NCBI GenBank assembly: GCA_035485275.1
Contig: DATHOE010000021.1
Location: 1-64,000 of the forward strand
DNA from: DAIDJD01 sp035485275
GTDB lineage: Bacteria > Oederibacteriota > JAJYGY01 > DAIDJD01
Reading direction: 5' to 3'
Length of the DNA: 64,000 nucleotides
A model generated the notes under the pieces. It worked only from the letters and a program-made list of their open reading frames with translations. It was not told the DNA's origin and ran no database searches. The translations under genes and the position numbers were made by a program. The stretch's first letter is position 1. Each line of letters begins with the position of its first letter. This document shows, in pieces, positions 17,813 through 26,471 of this stretch.

Positions 17813-17873
17813 CTAGATTATGGTGCCGGGGCCTGGGGCGGTCAAGACCGCTCAAGGCGAAGGGTTTCCGGGC

Positions 17874-18491
17874 TCAGGCCTGCCCGTACTTGTCGCGGAA
17901 GACCAGCTCCTCCAGGGGCATGCGCGCGCGCCAGCCCTCGGTTTCGAGCATGGGCTCCTCGGGGAAGCTCTCAGGGTAGCCAACGCAGAGGTAGGCCAGG
18001 GGCACCACCCCGGCGGGGATCTCGAGGATCGCGGAGAGGCGCTCGTTGTCCACGATGCTGACCCAGCCCACGCCGATGCCCTCGGCGCGCGCGGCCAGCC
18101 ACAGGTTCTGCACGGCGCAGCAGGTGCTGAACAGGTCGGTGTCGTAGATGGAGGAGCGGCCCAGCACCTCGCCGCCCCGTCCGCGGTCGCAGGTCACGCA
18201 GATGTTCAGGGGGGACTCCAGGATCCCCTCCAGTTTCAGGGACTTATAGAGCGCCCGCTTGGCGCCGGAGTACTTCTCGGCCGCGGCCCGGTTCTGGATC
18301 TCGAAGCTTTCCTTCACCTGGGCGCGGCGTTCGGGGTCCCGCACCAGGATGAAGTTCCAGGGCTGCATGAAGCCCACCGAGGCGGCGTGGTGCGCGGCCT
18401 TCAGGATCCTGCCCAGGGCGTCCTCGGGCAGGGGATCGGGCCGGAATTTCCGGATGTCCCGCCGTTTAAAGATCGCTTCGTAAAGATCCAT
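17874..18491 (-). CDS. bluB: 5,6-Dimethylbenzimidazole synthase (BluB), flavin-destroying nitroreductase fold
   Basis: The product has 205 residues. It shows the BluB form of the nitroreductase fold: RRDIRKFRPDPLPEDALGRIL, then AAHHAASVGFMQPWNFILVRD, LKLEGILESPLNICVTCDRGRGG, TDLFSTCCAVQNLWLAARAEGIGVGWVSIV, and VPLAYLCVGYPESFPEEPMLE. BluB breaks down FMNH2 with oxygen to give the lower ligand of vitamin B12. No other cobalamin gene is adjacent, so it probably serves salvage or a remote pathway. Its start codon lies almost back to back with an unrelated plus-strand frame. Confidence 0.93.
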   Translation of the reverse strand: MDLYEAIFKRRDIRKFRPDPLPEDALGRILKAAHHAASVGFMQPWNFILVRDPERRAQVKESFEIQNRAAAEKYSGAKRALYKSLKLEGILESPLNICVTCDRGRGGEVLGRSSIYDTDLFSTCCAVQNLWLAARAEGIGVGWVSIVDNERLSAILEIPAGVVPLAYLCVGYPESFPEEPMLETEGWRARMPLEELVFRDKYGQA

Positions 18492-18579
18492 GCGGCATTG
18501 TAGCATTTCCGGCCCGCGCTTGGCTCCCCTGCGTATCCTGAAAAAAGCCCTGAGCCCGTGCGCTTATCAAAAGGAAGGC

Positions 18580-19458
18580 ATGCGTCCCAGACCCATCCCC
18601 GTCTTTGTGGCCGCCCTGCTGTTCGGGTTTTGCCTGCTGGCATGGTCCCGCAGCCTGCGCGCGGAAACGCCCGAGGAGCAGCGCTTTCGAGCCGCCGACG
18701 GCGTGCGCCTGCGCGCCGATTGGTGGCACGGCGCCACTCCCACGGCGCGCTTGATCCTGGTCCTGCCGGGCTTCGCCCAGAATAAGGCCACCGGCACCAT
18801 GCGTTTCGTCGCCGGGCTGCTGACGCCCACGGCCGACGTCATGGTGCTGGACCTGCGCGGCACCGGGGAAAGCGACGGGGAATTCAGCTTCGGCGCCGAG
18901 GAGCCCCGCGACGCGCAGGCGGCCCTGGCCTGGGCCAAGCCCCGTTACGGCGACGTCACGCTGCTGGGCTTTTCCCTGGGCTCATACACGGCCTTGCGTG
19001 CCTGCGTCGAGGGCCCCTTGCGGCCCCAACGCGGACTGCTGGTGTCCCTGCCGGTCCGTTTCGAGGGTGTCATCACCAGTGGGGGCCTGTGGACCTTCCT
19101 GACCAAGGGCCTGTGGGCGCAGAAAAAAGACGTCATGGCCGTCCCCGAGAACGCCGACACCATGTTCCGCTGGGGTCCCCTGTTCCTGCACAAACCCAAG
19201 GCCCCGGCCTTGGCGGCGCACGCCACGCTGCCCCTGCACTTCCTCGTCGGCGCCGAGGACCAGTTGGTCTTCCCGTGGACCAGCCGCCTTTCCTATGACG
19301 CCGTGCCCGGCACGGCCACCTGGACCTCCTGGCCGGACGGGCGCCACGCCGAAGCCATGGCCCTCAAGCATCCCGGGGATTTCACGCGCTGGGTGCGGGC
19401 TTGCATGGATTTCCACGGGACAGGGAAGCGGGCCGACCCCTTTGGGGTGCCCCGCTGA
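18580..19458 (+). CDS. Exported alpha/beta hydrolase
   Basis: The product has 292 residues. The start follows AAGGAAGGC and opens a signal peptide (IPVFVAALLFGFCLLAWSRSLRA). The fold is marked by LILVLPGFAQNKATG, DLRGTGESDGEF, the nucleophile elbow LLGFSLGSYTAL (serine near residue 134), the acid-strand segment LHFLVGAEDQLVFP, and a late histidine in PDGRHAEAM. The catalytic triad is therefore complete. It could be an esterase or lipase-like enzyme of the periplasm, but the substrate cannot be told from the sequence. Confidence 0.85.
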   Translation: MRPRPIPVFVAALLFGFCLLAWSRSLRAETPEEQRFRAADGVRLRADWWHGATPTARLILVLPGFAQNKATGTMRFVAGLLTPTADVMVLDLRGTGESDGEFSFGAEEPRDAQAALAWAKPRYGDVTLLGFSLGSYTALRACVEGPLRPQRGLLVSLPVRFEGVITSGGLWTFLTKGLWAQKKDVMAVPENADTMFRWGPLFLHKPKAPALAAHATLPLHFLVGAEDQLVFPWTSRLSYDAVPGTATWTSWPDGRHAEAMALKHPGDFTRWVRACMDFHGTGKRADPFGVPR

Positions 19459-19478
19459 ATTTTTTTGGGACGACAGAT

Positions 19479-19497
19479 GTTATGGGGTCTTCATAAC
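19479..19497. promoter_or_regulatory. Inverted repeat, candidate operator of the RHH gene
   Basis: GTTATG, seven bases, CATAAC lies 10 bp before the ATG of the broken RHH gene, where antitoxins usually bind to repress themselves. The role is inferred. Confidence 0.4.
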
Positions 19498-19506
19498 GGG
19501 AGCGCT

Positions 19507-19723
19507 ATGCGCGAAGTCACCATCAGCCTGCCCCCCGGGGTCGGACTATAAACTGGACAAGGCGGCGAGGGACCGGGGCCTAAGCCGCAGCCGGTATATC
19601 CGGGAACTGATCAAGAGCAATGGTTTCAGGGAACAGCTTGATCGGGCCCGCAAGCGTACGGTTCCGGTTGCCCGAAAACGCGGTATCTATGCGGATGAGG
19701 ACGTTTTCAAAGTCGTTTCATGA
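19507..19723 (+). pseudogene. Ribbon-helix-helix (CopG-like) antitoxin-type gene, frameshifted
   Basis: The first frame gives MREVTISLPPG, a classic RHH beta-strand start after a GGGAG ribosome site, and then stops. Reading on with one base skipped in the run C6G4 (19531-19540) gives SDYKLDKAARDRGLSRSRYIRELIKSN and then a basic tail ending DVFKVVS, i.e. a complete antitoxin of about 72 residues. The gene is thus split by a single extra base. This may be inactivation, sequencing error, or a +1 slip site. No toxin gene is adjacent, so it would be an orphan. Confidence 0.75.
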
Positions 19724-19761
19724 CGCTTTCCGTCGGCGGACCCGAGCGCTTTTTTGCGATT

Positions 19762-19795
19762 GCGGCTATCCTATCCCAGGGGATAGGATAGCCGC
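19762..19795. promoter_or_regulatory. 16-bp perfect inverted repeat, CsoR/RcnR-type operator
   Basis: GCGGCTATCCTATCCC (19762-19777), AG, then its exact complement (19780-19795). It ends 9 bp before the metal-sensor ATG and overlaps its ribosome site. A G/C-tract flanked by AT steps is typical of CsoR/RcnR operators. Autoregulation is inferred. Confidence 0.75.
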
Positions 19796-19804
19796 AGGAG
19801 AGCC

Positions 19805-20062
19805 ATGAAAAAACACCAGACCCATCCCGCCATCCTGAAACGCCTCCAACGCGCGCACGGCCATCTCCAGGCCGTTTTGGCCATGATCGGGGCCGGGCGC
19901 GAGTGCGTGGACATCGCCCAGCAGCTTCAGGCCGTGGAAAAGGCCGTGAAGAACGCCAAACAGGAGCTGATCCAGGACCACATTGAGCACTGCCTTGAGG
20001 ACGGCCCCGGCCGGGGGTCCTCCCTGGCGGAACTCAGGGAACTGGCCAAGTACCTGGCATGA
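19805..20062 (+). CDS. Metal-sensing repressor of the CsoR/RcnR/InrS family
   Basis: The product has 85 residues, an all-helical DUF156 protein (LKRLQRAHGHLQAVLAMI, then RECVDIAQQLQAVEKAVKNAKQELIQDHIEHCL). Putative metal ligands are Cys34, His59 and Cys63, with His4 or His7 near the N-terminus. Cys-His-Cys is the CsoR copper set, and an additional N-terminal His gives the set reported for the nickel sensor InrS. RcnR instead has His at the last position. The next gene is a NicO exporter, so nickel or cobalt sensing is more likely than copper (inference). The regulator presumably leaves the palindrome on metal binding. Confidence 0.9.
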   Translation: MKKHQTHPAILKRLQRAHGHLQAVLAMIGAGRECVDIAQQLQAVEKAVKNAKQELIQDHIEHCLEDGPGRGSSLAELRELAKYLA

Positions 20063-20104
20063 GGCGTTTTCGGGCCTGGATAGGGTCCCTTCAAGGACGC
20101 CAGC

Positions 20105-20827
20105 ATGACTGAATCATTGCCCCTGGGCTGGCTGTACCTGCCCGTCGCCTTTGTGCTGGGCGCCCTGCACGCGCTCGAGCCGGGGCACGGCAAGTCCCTG
20201 GCCGCCGCCTACCTGGTCGCGGGCGAGCACGACCGCAAGGACGCCGTGGTCCTGGGCGTGGCCACGACCCTGTCGCACACCGCCGTGGTCTTCCTCCTGG
20301 CGGCCTGCGCCCTGGCGCTCAGGAATTTCTTCCCTGAGGCGGCCCTGGAAAACGGCATCGCCATGGCCGGGGCAGCCATCCTGCTGGTCATGGGCTCCTG
20401 GGTGGCGCTGGGCGCTATCCAGGATCTCCGCCACGGGCACAGCCACGGGCATGACCACGGGTACGGGCACAGCCATGGCCACAGCCATACGCCTTCGGCC
20501 GGGCAGTCCCATGCCAAGGGTTTCTGGGGCGTCGCGCTGCTGGGCCTCAGCAACGGCGTCCTGCCCTGCCCCGGCGCTCTGGCCGCGCTTTTGGTGGCGG
20601 TCTCCATGGGGCGTCCGGCCCTGGGACTGGTCACGGTGCTGACTTACAGCCTGGGGCTCGCCGCGGCCCTGGCGGCCATGGGCGTCGCCGTGGTGGAGGC
20701 GGGCCGCAAACTGCGCAGCCTGCCCGCCTCGGACGCGACCCTGCGTTGGGCCCCGTTGGCCAGCGGCATGCTGGTCGCCGGCACGGGGCTTTTTTTGATG
20801 CTGCGGCTTTGGTTCGCGAAGGTTTAA
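20105..20827 (+). CDS. NicO-family nickel/cobalt efflux protein (RcnA-like)
   Basis: The product has 240 residues with six transmembrane segments. It contains the family motif LGALHALEPGHGKSLAAAYLV in the first helix, GVATTLSHTAVVFLLA in the second, a cytoplasmic histidine-rich loop (HGHSHGHDHGYGHSHGHSH, residues 111-129), and GLSNGVLPCPGALAALL after it. These are hallmarks of RcnA/NicO transporters that pump Ni or Co out of the cytoplasm. It lies 42 bp after the metal sensor and is probably cotranscribed with it under the 16-bp operator. Confidence 0.92.
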   Translation: MTESLPLGWLYLPVAFVLGALHALEPGHGKSLAAAYLVAGEHDRKDAVVLGVATTLSHTAVVFLLAACALALRNFFPEAALENGIAMAGAAILLVMGSWVALGAIQDLRHGHSHGHDHGYGHSHGHSHTPSAGQSHAKGFWGVALLGLSNGVLPCPGALAALLVAVSMGRPALGLVTVLTYSLGLAAALAAMGVAVVEAGRKLRSLPASDATLRWAPLASGMLVAGTGLFLMLRLWFAKV

Positions 20828-21066
20828 GGGGCCCGCGTCCGTCCCTTGGGCGCCGGTTTTAGGTAATCAATTTTTCGGGCCATGAAGGGCCTTCGGCATG
20901 CGCTCGCATTAGATTTATTCCCAATTTCGGCCCTTGGTCCTTTCTTTTTTTGATTCCGGAATAAGTCGCCCTTTTTCGTCTTTGTGTACGTGGACCCCTG
21001 CGCGGCAGGCCTCCCTTACGTCAAAAACGGGCTTTTGCGCATTTGAAACCTAATAACGAGGCGGCT

Positions 21067-22047
21067 ATGACGAAACACTTGCTGGCGTTCATTTTGTTAG
21101 GCGCCTTGGCGCCCGGGCTCCGGGCCGCGGAAGACGTCACAGCAGCGGCGGGCTTCGCCTTCCCCTCGATCCAGGACGGAGCCGGCGCCCGGGCCATCGC
21201 CCTGGGATCCACCTATGTCGGCATTGATGAGGGATCCACGGCCCTTTTGTGGAATCCGGCCGGCCTGGGCGCCCTTTCGGAACCGGAGATCGCCGAGAAC
21301 CACAATTCCGCGATTCTGGGTTCGACGCAGGACATCGCGGTGGTCGCCCTGCCGATCGGAGAGGAAAACGGCCTGGGCCTGTCCCTGAACTATGAAAACG
21401 ACGGCACCTTCGACGGAAGGGACAGCAGCGGGGACGAGACAGGAAGCTACTCGGCCGACGCCTATGGCGGCAGCCTGGGCTGGGGCGCCGGCGTCGGTGG
21501 GGGCCTGTACCTGGGCTTGGACCTCAAGTATGAGCAGGAAAGCCTTGGGGGCACGGACCTGGACTCGTTCGCGGGCGACTTTGGGGCGCTTTGGAACTTC
21601 TCGCCGCTGTTCAGCCTGGGCGCGGCTTACGACAACGTCGGGCCGGCCGTGAAGGGATGGCAGATGGACCGGGGGCTGAACGTGGGCCTTTCCTCGCACT
21701 TCTACGACAGCGACTCCTCCCAATGGCTGGCCGCCGTTTCCGGCCAGTGCCTGAGCGACGGGGACAGCAGCCTCCACTTCGGCATCGAAGACACCTTATA
21801 CACGCTGCTCAGCCTGCGGGTCGGCTACGCCTACAGCGCCTCCAACTCCGACTATTCGGACCTGCTGGGATGGACCTTCGGCATCGGGCTCGCCATCCAC
21901 AGGGTTAGCCTCGACTACGCCTATGTGCCCCTCTCCGACCTCGGCTCCATGCAGCGCGTCAGCCTGAGCTACGCCTTCGGCGGCCAGCAAATCCAGCCCA
22001 ACCCTGACACGCAGCCGAACCAGCCCCCCGCGGCCGCGCAGCAGTGA
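21067..22047 (+). CDS. PorV/PorQ-like outer-membrane protein
   Basis: The product has 326 residues. The start is placed at MTKHLLAF, after AGGCGG and before a signal peptide ending LAPGLRAAE. The barrel has the PorV opening IQDGAGARAIALGSTYVGIDEGSTALLWNPAGLGAL and regularly alternating strands up to SLSYAFGG, followed by a short Pro/Gln tail. Unlike the PorV-like protein at 1.2-2.9 kb it has no FlgD-like addition. It precedes the ice-binding cargo gene by 83 bp on the same strand, repeating the PorV-next-to-cargo arrangement. Confidence 0.85.
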   Translation: MTKHLLAFILLGALAPGLRAAEDVTAAAGFAFPSIQDGAGARAIALGSTYVGIDEGSTALLWNPAGLGALSEPEIAENHNSAILGSTQDIAVVALPIGEENGLGLSLNYENDGTFDGRDSSGDETGSYSADAYGGSLGWGAGVGGGLYLGLDLKYEQESLGGTDLDSFAGDFGALWNFSPLFSLGAAYDNVGPAVKGWQMDRGLNVGLSSHFYDSDSSQWLAAVSGQCLSDGDSSLHFGIEDTLYTLLSLRVGYAYSASNSDYSDLLGWTFGIGLAIHRVSLDYAYVPLSDLGSMQRVSLSYAFGGQQIQPNPDTQPNQPPAAAQQ

Positions 22048-22130
22048 TTTTCGCCCGCTCCCACGCACCGGAAATACCGGCCCTTCGGCCGGCCCCTGTC
22101 CCCACCACGAAGCATATTCGGGAGCCCCTC

Positions 22131-24404
22131 ATGAAGAAGGCCCACATCGTTCTCGCCGCGCTCACCCTGTTCGCGGGCCTTGAGGCCGGGCTTCAGGCGA
22201 CGGCCACGGCGACGCCGACCGCCAGCCCCACGGCCAGCCCCACTTTCACCCCCTGCCCCCAGAAGCCCCTAAATCTCGGGGCCGCATGCGGTTTCGGGGT
22301 CTTGGCCGGCGCCGCCTTCACCAACACCGGGACCAGCGTGGTCAGCGGCGACGTGGGCGCCCAGACCGAGAGCATTCCGGGGCTCACCATAGCGGGGACC
22401 AACCAGCAGGACAATGTCCTGACGGCCTCGGCCTTGAGCAGCCTGGACAAGGCCTACACCGCCGCGGAGGCGCTACCGTCCGTGGTCTTGGGCAACGATT
22501 TGAGCAGCGAGGGGACCGTGGGGCCGGGGGTGTACGGCATCGTGGGCGCGGCCAGTTCCGACAACAACACGACCCTCGTCCTGGACGCGGCGGGCAACAC
22601 CAGCGCGGTCTTCATTTTCCAGATCACCGGCGGTCTGGTCACCGGCACCGGTTTCGCGGTCTCCCTGACCGGAGGCGCCCAGCTCCAGAACGTGTTCTGG
22701 GTGGTCGAAGGCCCGGGCGGAGCCACCCTGGGTCCAAGCACGAACTTCGCGGGAACGCTCATAGCCGGCTACGCCATCACCCTGAACACCGGCGCCAATA
22801 TCCAGGGAAGCGTCTTGTCGGACGGCGGCGTCGCCAACGGCGCGATCACCATCGACGGAGGCAGCGACATCACCGATGAGACCTGCCCGGAACCTGCCCT
22901 CACCGCGACCTCCACGGCCTCGCCCAGCCCGACGCGGACGCCGGACGTGACCGCCACCACCAGCTTCACGGCCTCACCCAGTTCGACGCAGACGCCGAAC
23001 GTGACCGCCACAGGGACCTTCACGGGGTCGCCCAGCCCGAGCTCCACGCCGAAGTCCACCGCGACCTTCACGGCATCGCCCAGCCCGACGTCCACGGCCG
23101 ATGTGACCGCCGGGCCGAGCTCCACGGCATCGCCCAGCCCGACGCTCACGGCCGACGTGACGTCCACGGCCACGCCCACCGTGTCAGCGACCTTCTATCC
23201 CACGGTCGTCAGCACCCTCACGGCCATCCCGCTGGGAGACGCCGCGGATTTTTCCCTCATGGCGCAGACTGAAATCACCAATACCGGCGCCAGCAGCACC
23301 AACGGATACCTGGGAGTGAATTCCGGCATCAGCATCAGCGGGTCGGGCACGATCGCCGAGCAATGCACGGATTACACCGGCAACAGCGGCTTCATGGCCC
23401 CGGCCGAGACCAGTTTGCTGGCGGCATACAACGACGCCCAGGGGCTGACGCCCACGGACATCATTGGAACGCGCAATATCGGGGGGAGCACCTTCCCGGC
23501 GGGAGTGTATGAATCGGCCTCATCCATATTGTTGAACGGGACGATCACCCTGGACGGCAACGGCGACAGCAACGCGGTCTTCGTGTTCCAGGCCGCCAGC
23601 GGCCTCACCGTCGCCGTGGGCAGCCAGGTGATACTCGAAAACGGGGCCCAGGCCAAAAACGTGTTCTGGGCGGTCGGAAGTTCCGCGGCCCTCAAGACCG
23701 ACGTCGACTTCGCCGGGACGATCCTGGCCTACACCTCCATCACCGTCGGGGAGGGCGCCACGATCAACGGAAGCCTTTTGGCCCTTCACGGCGACGTGAC
23801 CCTCGAAAATGACGCCATCAGCACCTACCTTCCTTACACGTGCAGCGATTTGACCGCCACCCCAATCCAGGCAAGCACGGCATCGGCCAGCCCGACGCAC
23901 ACGCCCTTCGAGACGTCCACGCCGACCTTCACGGCGTCGACCAGCCCGACGCACACGCCTTTCGAGACGCACACGCCGACCTCCACGGCGTCGACCAGCC
24001 CGACGCACACACCCTTCGAGACTCCCACGCCGACCTTCACGGCGTCATCCAGCCCCACGCACACGCCCTTCGAGACCAGCACGCCGGTCACGACCTTGGT
24101 CGGCACCCCTAGGGCCACCCCGGTGCCTGCGTCGCACTCCTATTTCTACCCTTCGCCCTCCAGGGGAAACATGGCCTCGGTGGCCTACGACATGAGCGAC
24201 CAGGGGAACGTGACGATCAGGATCTACAACCAGGCGGCCGAACTGGTGGACAGGATCGACGATTCGCGGTCCGCGGGCTGGCAGTCCTCCACCGTGAGCG
24301 TGGGCAGGTTCGCCCCGGGCATCTATTACTACGTCCTAAGCATGAACTACGCTTCAGGAGCGACCGAGATCGACCATGCGCGGGGCTTCGTGGTGCTGCA
24401 CTAA
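22131..24404 (+). CDS. Secreted protein with two ice-binding-like (DUF3494) domains, S/T/P linkers and sorting-type C-terminus
   Basis: The product has 757 residues. The ATG follows GGGAG and opens a signal peptide. Two DUF3494 beta-solenoid domains are present: the first from LGAACGFGVLAGAAFTNTGTS to about residue 250, the second from LGDAADFSLMAQTEITNTGAS to about 565. Each contains the family GVYG/GVYES and (F)VFIFQ or VFVFQ strands and NVFW. The family includes antifreeze proteins and adhesins, and its members bind ice or other surfaces. Linkers of SPTxTPD and SPTHTPFETxTPTFTAS units surround the second domain. The end domain has RFAPGIYYYVLSMNY and ARGFVVLH, like type IX sorting signals. 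Whether it binds ice is not shown. Confidence 0.87.
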   Translation: MKKAHIVLAALTLFAGLEAGLQATATATPTASPTASPTFTPCPQKPLNLGAACGFGVLAGAAFTNTGTSVVSGDVGAQTESIPGLTIAGTNQQDNVLTASALSSLDKAYTAAEALPSVVLGNDLSSEGTVGPGVYGIVGAASSDNNTTLVLDAAGNTSAVFIFQITGGLVTGTGFAVSLTGGAQLQNVFWVVEGPGGATLGPSTNFAGTLIAGYAITLNTGANIQGSVLSDGGVANGAITIDGGSDITDETCPEPALTATSTASPSPTRTPDVTATTSFTASPSSTQTPNVTATGTFTGSPSPSSTPKSTATFTASPSPTSTADVTAGPSSTASPSPTLTADVTSTATPTVSATFYPTVVSTLTAIPLGDAADFSLMAQTEITNTGASSTNGYLGVNSGISISGSGTIAEQCTDYTGNSGFMAPAETSLLAAYNDAQGLTPTDIIGTRNIGGSTFPAGVYESASSILLNGTITLDGNGDSNAVFVFQAASGLTVAVGSQVILENGAQAKNVFWAVGSSAALKTDVDFAGTILAYTSITVGEGATINGSLLALHGDVTLENDAISTYLPYTCSDLTATPIQASTASASPTHTPFETSTPTFTASTSPTHTPFETHTPTSTASTSPTHTPFETPTPTFTASSSPTHTPFETSTPVTTLVGTPRATPVPASHSYFYPSPSRGNMASVAYDMSDQGNVTIRIYNQAAELVDRIDDSRSAGWQSSTVSVGRFAPGIYYYVLSMNYASGATEIDHARGFVVLH
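22895..23200 (+). repeat. S/T/P linker between the two ice-binding-like domains
   Basis: Repeats encode SPTRTPDVTATTSFTAS-type units of about 18 residues. The linker is coding, in frame, and of similar style to those in the SBBP and sedolisin genes. Confidence 0.8.
23890..24100 (+). repeat. Four tandem 54-bp coding repeats
   Basis: Four near-identical units encode SPTHTPFETxTPTFTAST (18 residues each). DNA identity between copies is high, so slippage or recombination could change the copy number. Confidence 0.85.
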
Positions 24405-24431
24405 GGGTTCACTAGGAAGGCTTGGACCGGC

Positions 24432-24914
24432 TCAGACGTAGTCGCCCTTGGTGTCGCCGGGGCGCAGCGTCAGGGCTTTCCCCGTTTCCAGCAGGCTCTT
24501 GAGGCTCGAGAGGATGGCCGGCCAGCCGTTGTTGAGCCCGTGGAAGGTGTCCTTGCGCGGGTCCAGGTCGCCGGGCTTGAGCCCGCTGTGGGTGAGGTAG
24601 AGCCGGGTCCCTTCGCCGTGGGAGTGGATTTCAAAGGTGGCCGTTGTGGGCCAGGCGTCCTCCGTGGTGCCGTGGGCGGGGCCGTCAAAGGTGTACGACA
24701 AAAGGCGGGGCTCCTCGACTTTCAGGACCCGGCCCCAGAGCACGTGTTTGCCGTCGGGCCCGGGGACGTGGATCTTCGAGCCCGGCTTCCAGTCCGTGTC
24801 AAAACTGACGCCGAAGAAGTATTGCTTGGTGTATTGCGGGTCCGTCAGGGCTTTGAAGACTTGGTTCGGCGTGGCGCGCAGGTAGCTGATGTAGACATAG
24901 TCGGGCTGGGACAT
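24432..24914 (-). CDS. SRPBCC (AHSA1-like) domain protein
   Basis: The product has 160 residues. GGAGG before the ATG sets the start. The fold is typical of the START/AHSA1 group: an N-terminal strand (YVYISYLRATPNQVFKALTDPQYTKQYFFG), W-K-G-S motif (DWKPGSKIHV), VEEPRLLSYTF, an E-G-T-R-L strand (SHGEGTRLYLTHSGL), then a long C-terminal helix (NNGWPAILSSLKSLLETGK). Such proteins bind hydrophobic ligands in a cavity, and many are of unknown role. It lies alone between divergent and convergent neighbours. Confidence 0.88.
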   Translation of the reverse strand: MSQPDYVYISYLRATPNQVFKALTDPQYTKQYFFGVSFDTDWKPGSKIHVPGPDGKHVLWGRVLKVEEPRLLSYTFDGPAHGTTEDAWPTTATFEIHSHGEGTRLYLTHSGLKPGDLDPRKDTFHGLNNGWPAILSSLKSLLETGKALTLRPGDTKGDYV

Positions 24915-25141
24915 GGCTCCTCCACGATTAGGGCGCGGCTCGCCCGTCCCCTCCATTGTAAAGTCCGTTGGGGATTTTGCCCCGCCGATTTTCACGGCGG
25001 ATTCGGCCCGTCCAAGGCTCCGGGGATGGCCCGGCGTCTATGACGCAGGTCATAGAGCCCTTGGTACCCGCTTGATTCGATGGAAATTCCGCGGCCAAGA
25101 GGCCAGACTAGTCGGGTTCCCACTCCCCTCGGTGCCTCCCC

Positions 25142-26470
25142 ATGTCCCCGGAAACCCTTCACCGCTTCCAGTTCGCCTTCACCATCACCTACCACTATCT
25201 TTTCCCGCAGTTGAGCATGGGCCTGGCGCTGCTCATTGTGGCGCTCAAGACCCGCGAGCGTTTCTGGGGCGACGCCGAGGCCGGCAAGGCCGCGGAATTT
25301 TGGACCAAGATATTCGGCATCAATTTCGCTTTCGGCGTGGTCACGGGCATCCCCATGGAATTCCAGTTCGGCACCAATTGGTCGCGCTTCAGTGAGGCGG
25401 CCGGAGGGGTCGTGGGCAGCACCCTGGCCCAGGAAGGCGTCTTCGCCTTCATCCTGGAATCCTCCTTCCTGGGCCTCCTGGTTTACGGGCGCAAAAGGAT
25501 CGGGCCCACGCTGCACTGGTTCAGCGCCGTGGCGGTCTGCCTGGGCGCCTGGATCTCCGGCTACTTCATCACCGTCACCAACGCCTGGATGCAGCATCCC
25601 GTGGGCAGCCACGTGGCCCCGGGCGGCATCGTCCTGGACAGCCTGGGCGCGGTTCTGCTCAATCCCTGGGAGCTTTGGTCCTACCCCCACGTCATGCTGG
25701 GCGCCTGCCTGACCGGCGCCACGGTCATGGCCTCCGTGGGCGCCTATTACCTGCTGGAGCGCCGGCACGAGGACCAGGCCAGGCTCTACCTGCGCTTGGG
25801 CGTCGGCGCGGGCCTCCTGGCCGGACTGGCCTTGGCCTTTCCCACGGGCGACGGCCTGGCCCGCACCCTGTCCCAGGACCAGCCCGCCGCCTTCGCGGGC
25901 ATGGAGGCGCTCTTCCACACCCAGAGCGGGGCGCCCCTGGCCATCATCGGCCAGCCGGATGTGCAGAGGCAGAGCCTGGACAATCCCATCGAGCTGCCCC
26001 ATATGCTCAGCTTCCTGACCTACCGGTCCTGGGGGGCCCCGGTGCAGGGCCTGGACAAGATTCCAACGGGGCAATGGCCGCCCGACATCCCCCTGCTTTA
26101 TTACGCCTACCACATGATGGTCGGCCTCGGCACCGGTCTCATCGCGCTCATGGGCCTGGCCGCCCTGGCGCTGTGGACGGGACGGCTCTGGGGGCAGCGC
26201 TGGCTCCTGTGGCTGATCCTCCTGGCTGCGCCCTTCCCCTACATCGCCAACACCTGCGGCTGGCTGACTTCCGAGACCGGCCGCCAGCCCTGGATCATCT
26301 ACGGGCTCATGCGCACGGATCAGGCCTTTTCCCCGCAGGTCAGCTCAGGCAACGTGCTCTTCAGCCTGCTGGGATTTCTGGGGCTCTACTCCCTGCTGTC
26401 CCTGCTTTTCTTGGCCTTGATCGGAGGGAGCCTGAAGCGCGGGCCCGGATCCGACGGGCATGGAGCCTGA
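25142..26470 (+). CDS. cydA: Cytochrome bd-type quinol oxidase subunit I, short Q-loop (CioA/CydA)
   Basis: The product has 442 residues and nine hydrophobic segments. The N-terminus HRFQFAFTITYHYLFPQLSMGLALL holds His18, matching the high-spin haem ligand of the family. FAFILESSFLGLL carries the conserved glutamate, and YPHVMLGACLTGATVM carries the second haem histidine. The C-terminal TCGWLTSETGRQPWIIYGLMRTDQAFSP motif is complete. The length and short periplasmic loop fit the cyanide-insensitive Cio subgroup rather than E. coli CydA. It reduces oxygen to water with quinol in the inner membrane. It overlaps functionally with the next gene at 2-bp spacing. Confidence 0.95.
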   Translation: MSPETLHRFQFAFTITYHYLFPQLSMGLALLIVALKTRERFWGDAEAGKAAEFWTKIFGINFAFGVVTGIPMEFQFGTNWSRFSEAAGGVVGSTLAQEGVFAFILESSFLGLLVYGRKRIGPTLHWFSAVAVCLGAWISGYFITVTNAWMQHPVGSHVAPGGIVLDSLGAVLLNPWELWSYPHVMLGACLTGATVMASVGAYYLLERRHEDQARLYLRLGVGAGLLAGLALAFPTGDGLARTLSQDQPAAFAGMEALFHTQSGAPLAIIGQPDVQRQSLDNPIELPHMLSFLTYRSWGAPVQGLDKIPTGQWPPDIPLLYYAYHMMVGLGTGLIALMGLAALALWTGRLWGQRWLLWLILLAAPFPYIANTCGWLTSETGRQPWIIYGLMRTDQAFSPQVSSGNVLFSLLGFLGLYSLLSLLFLALIGGSLKRGPGSDGHGA

Positions 26471-26471
26471 C

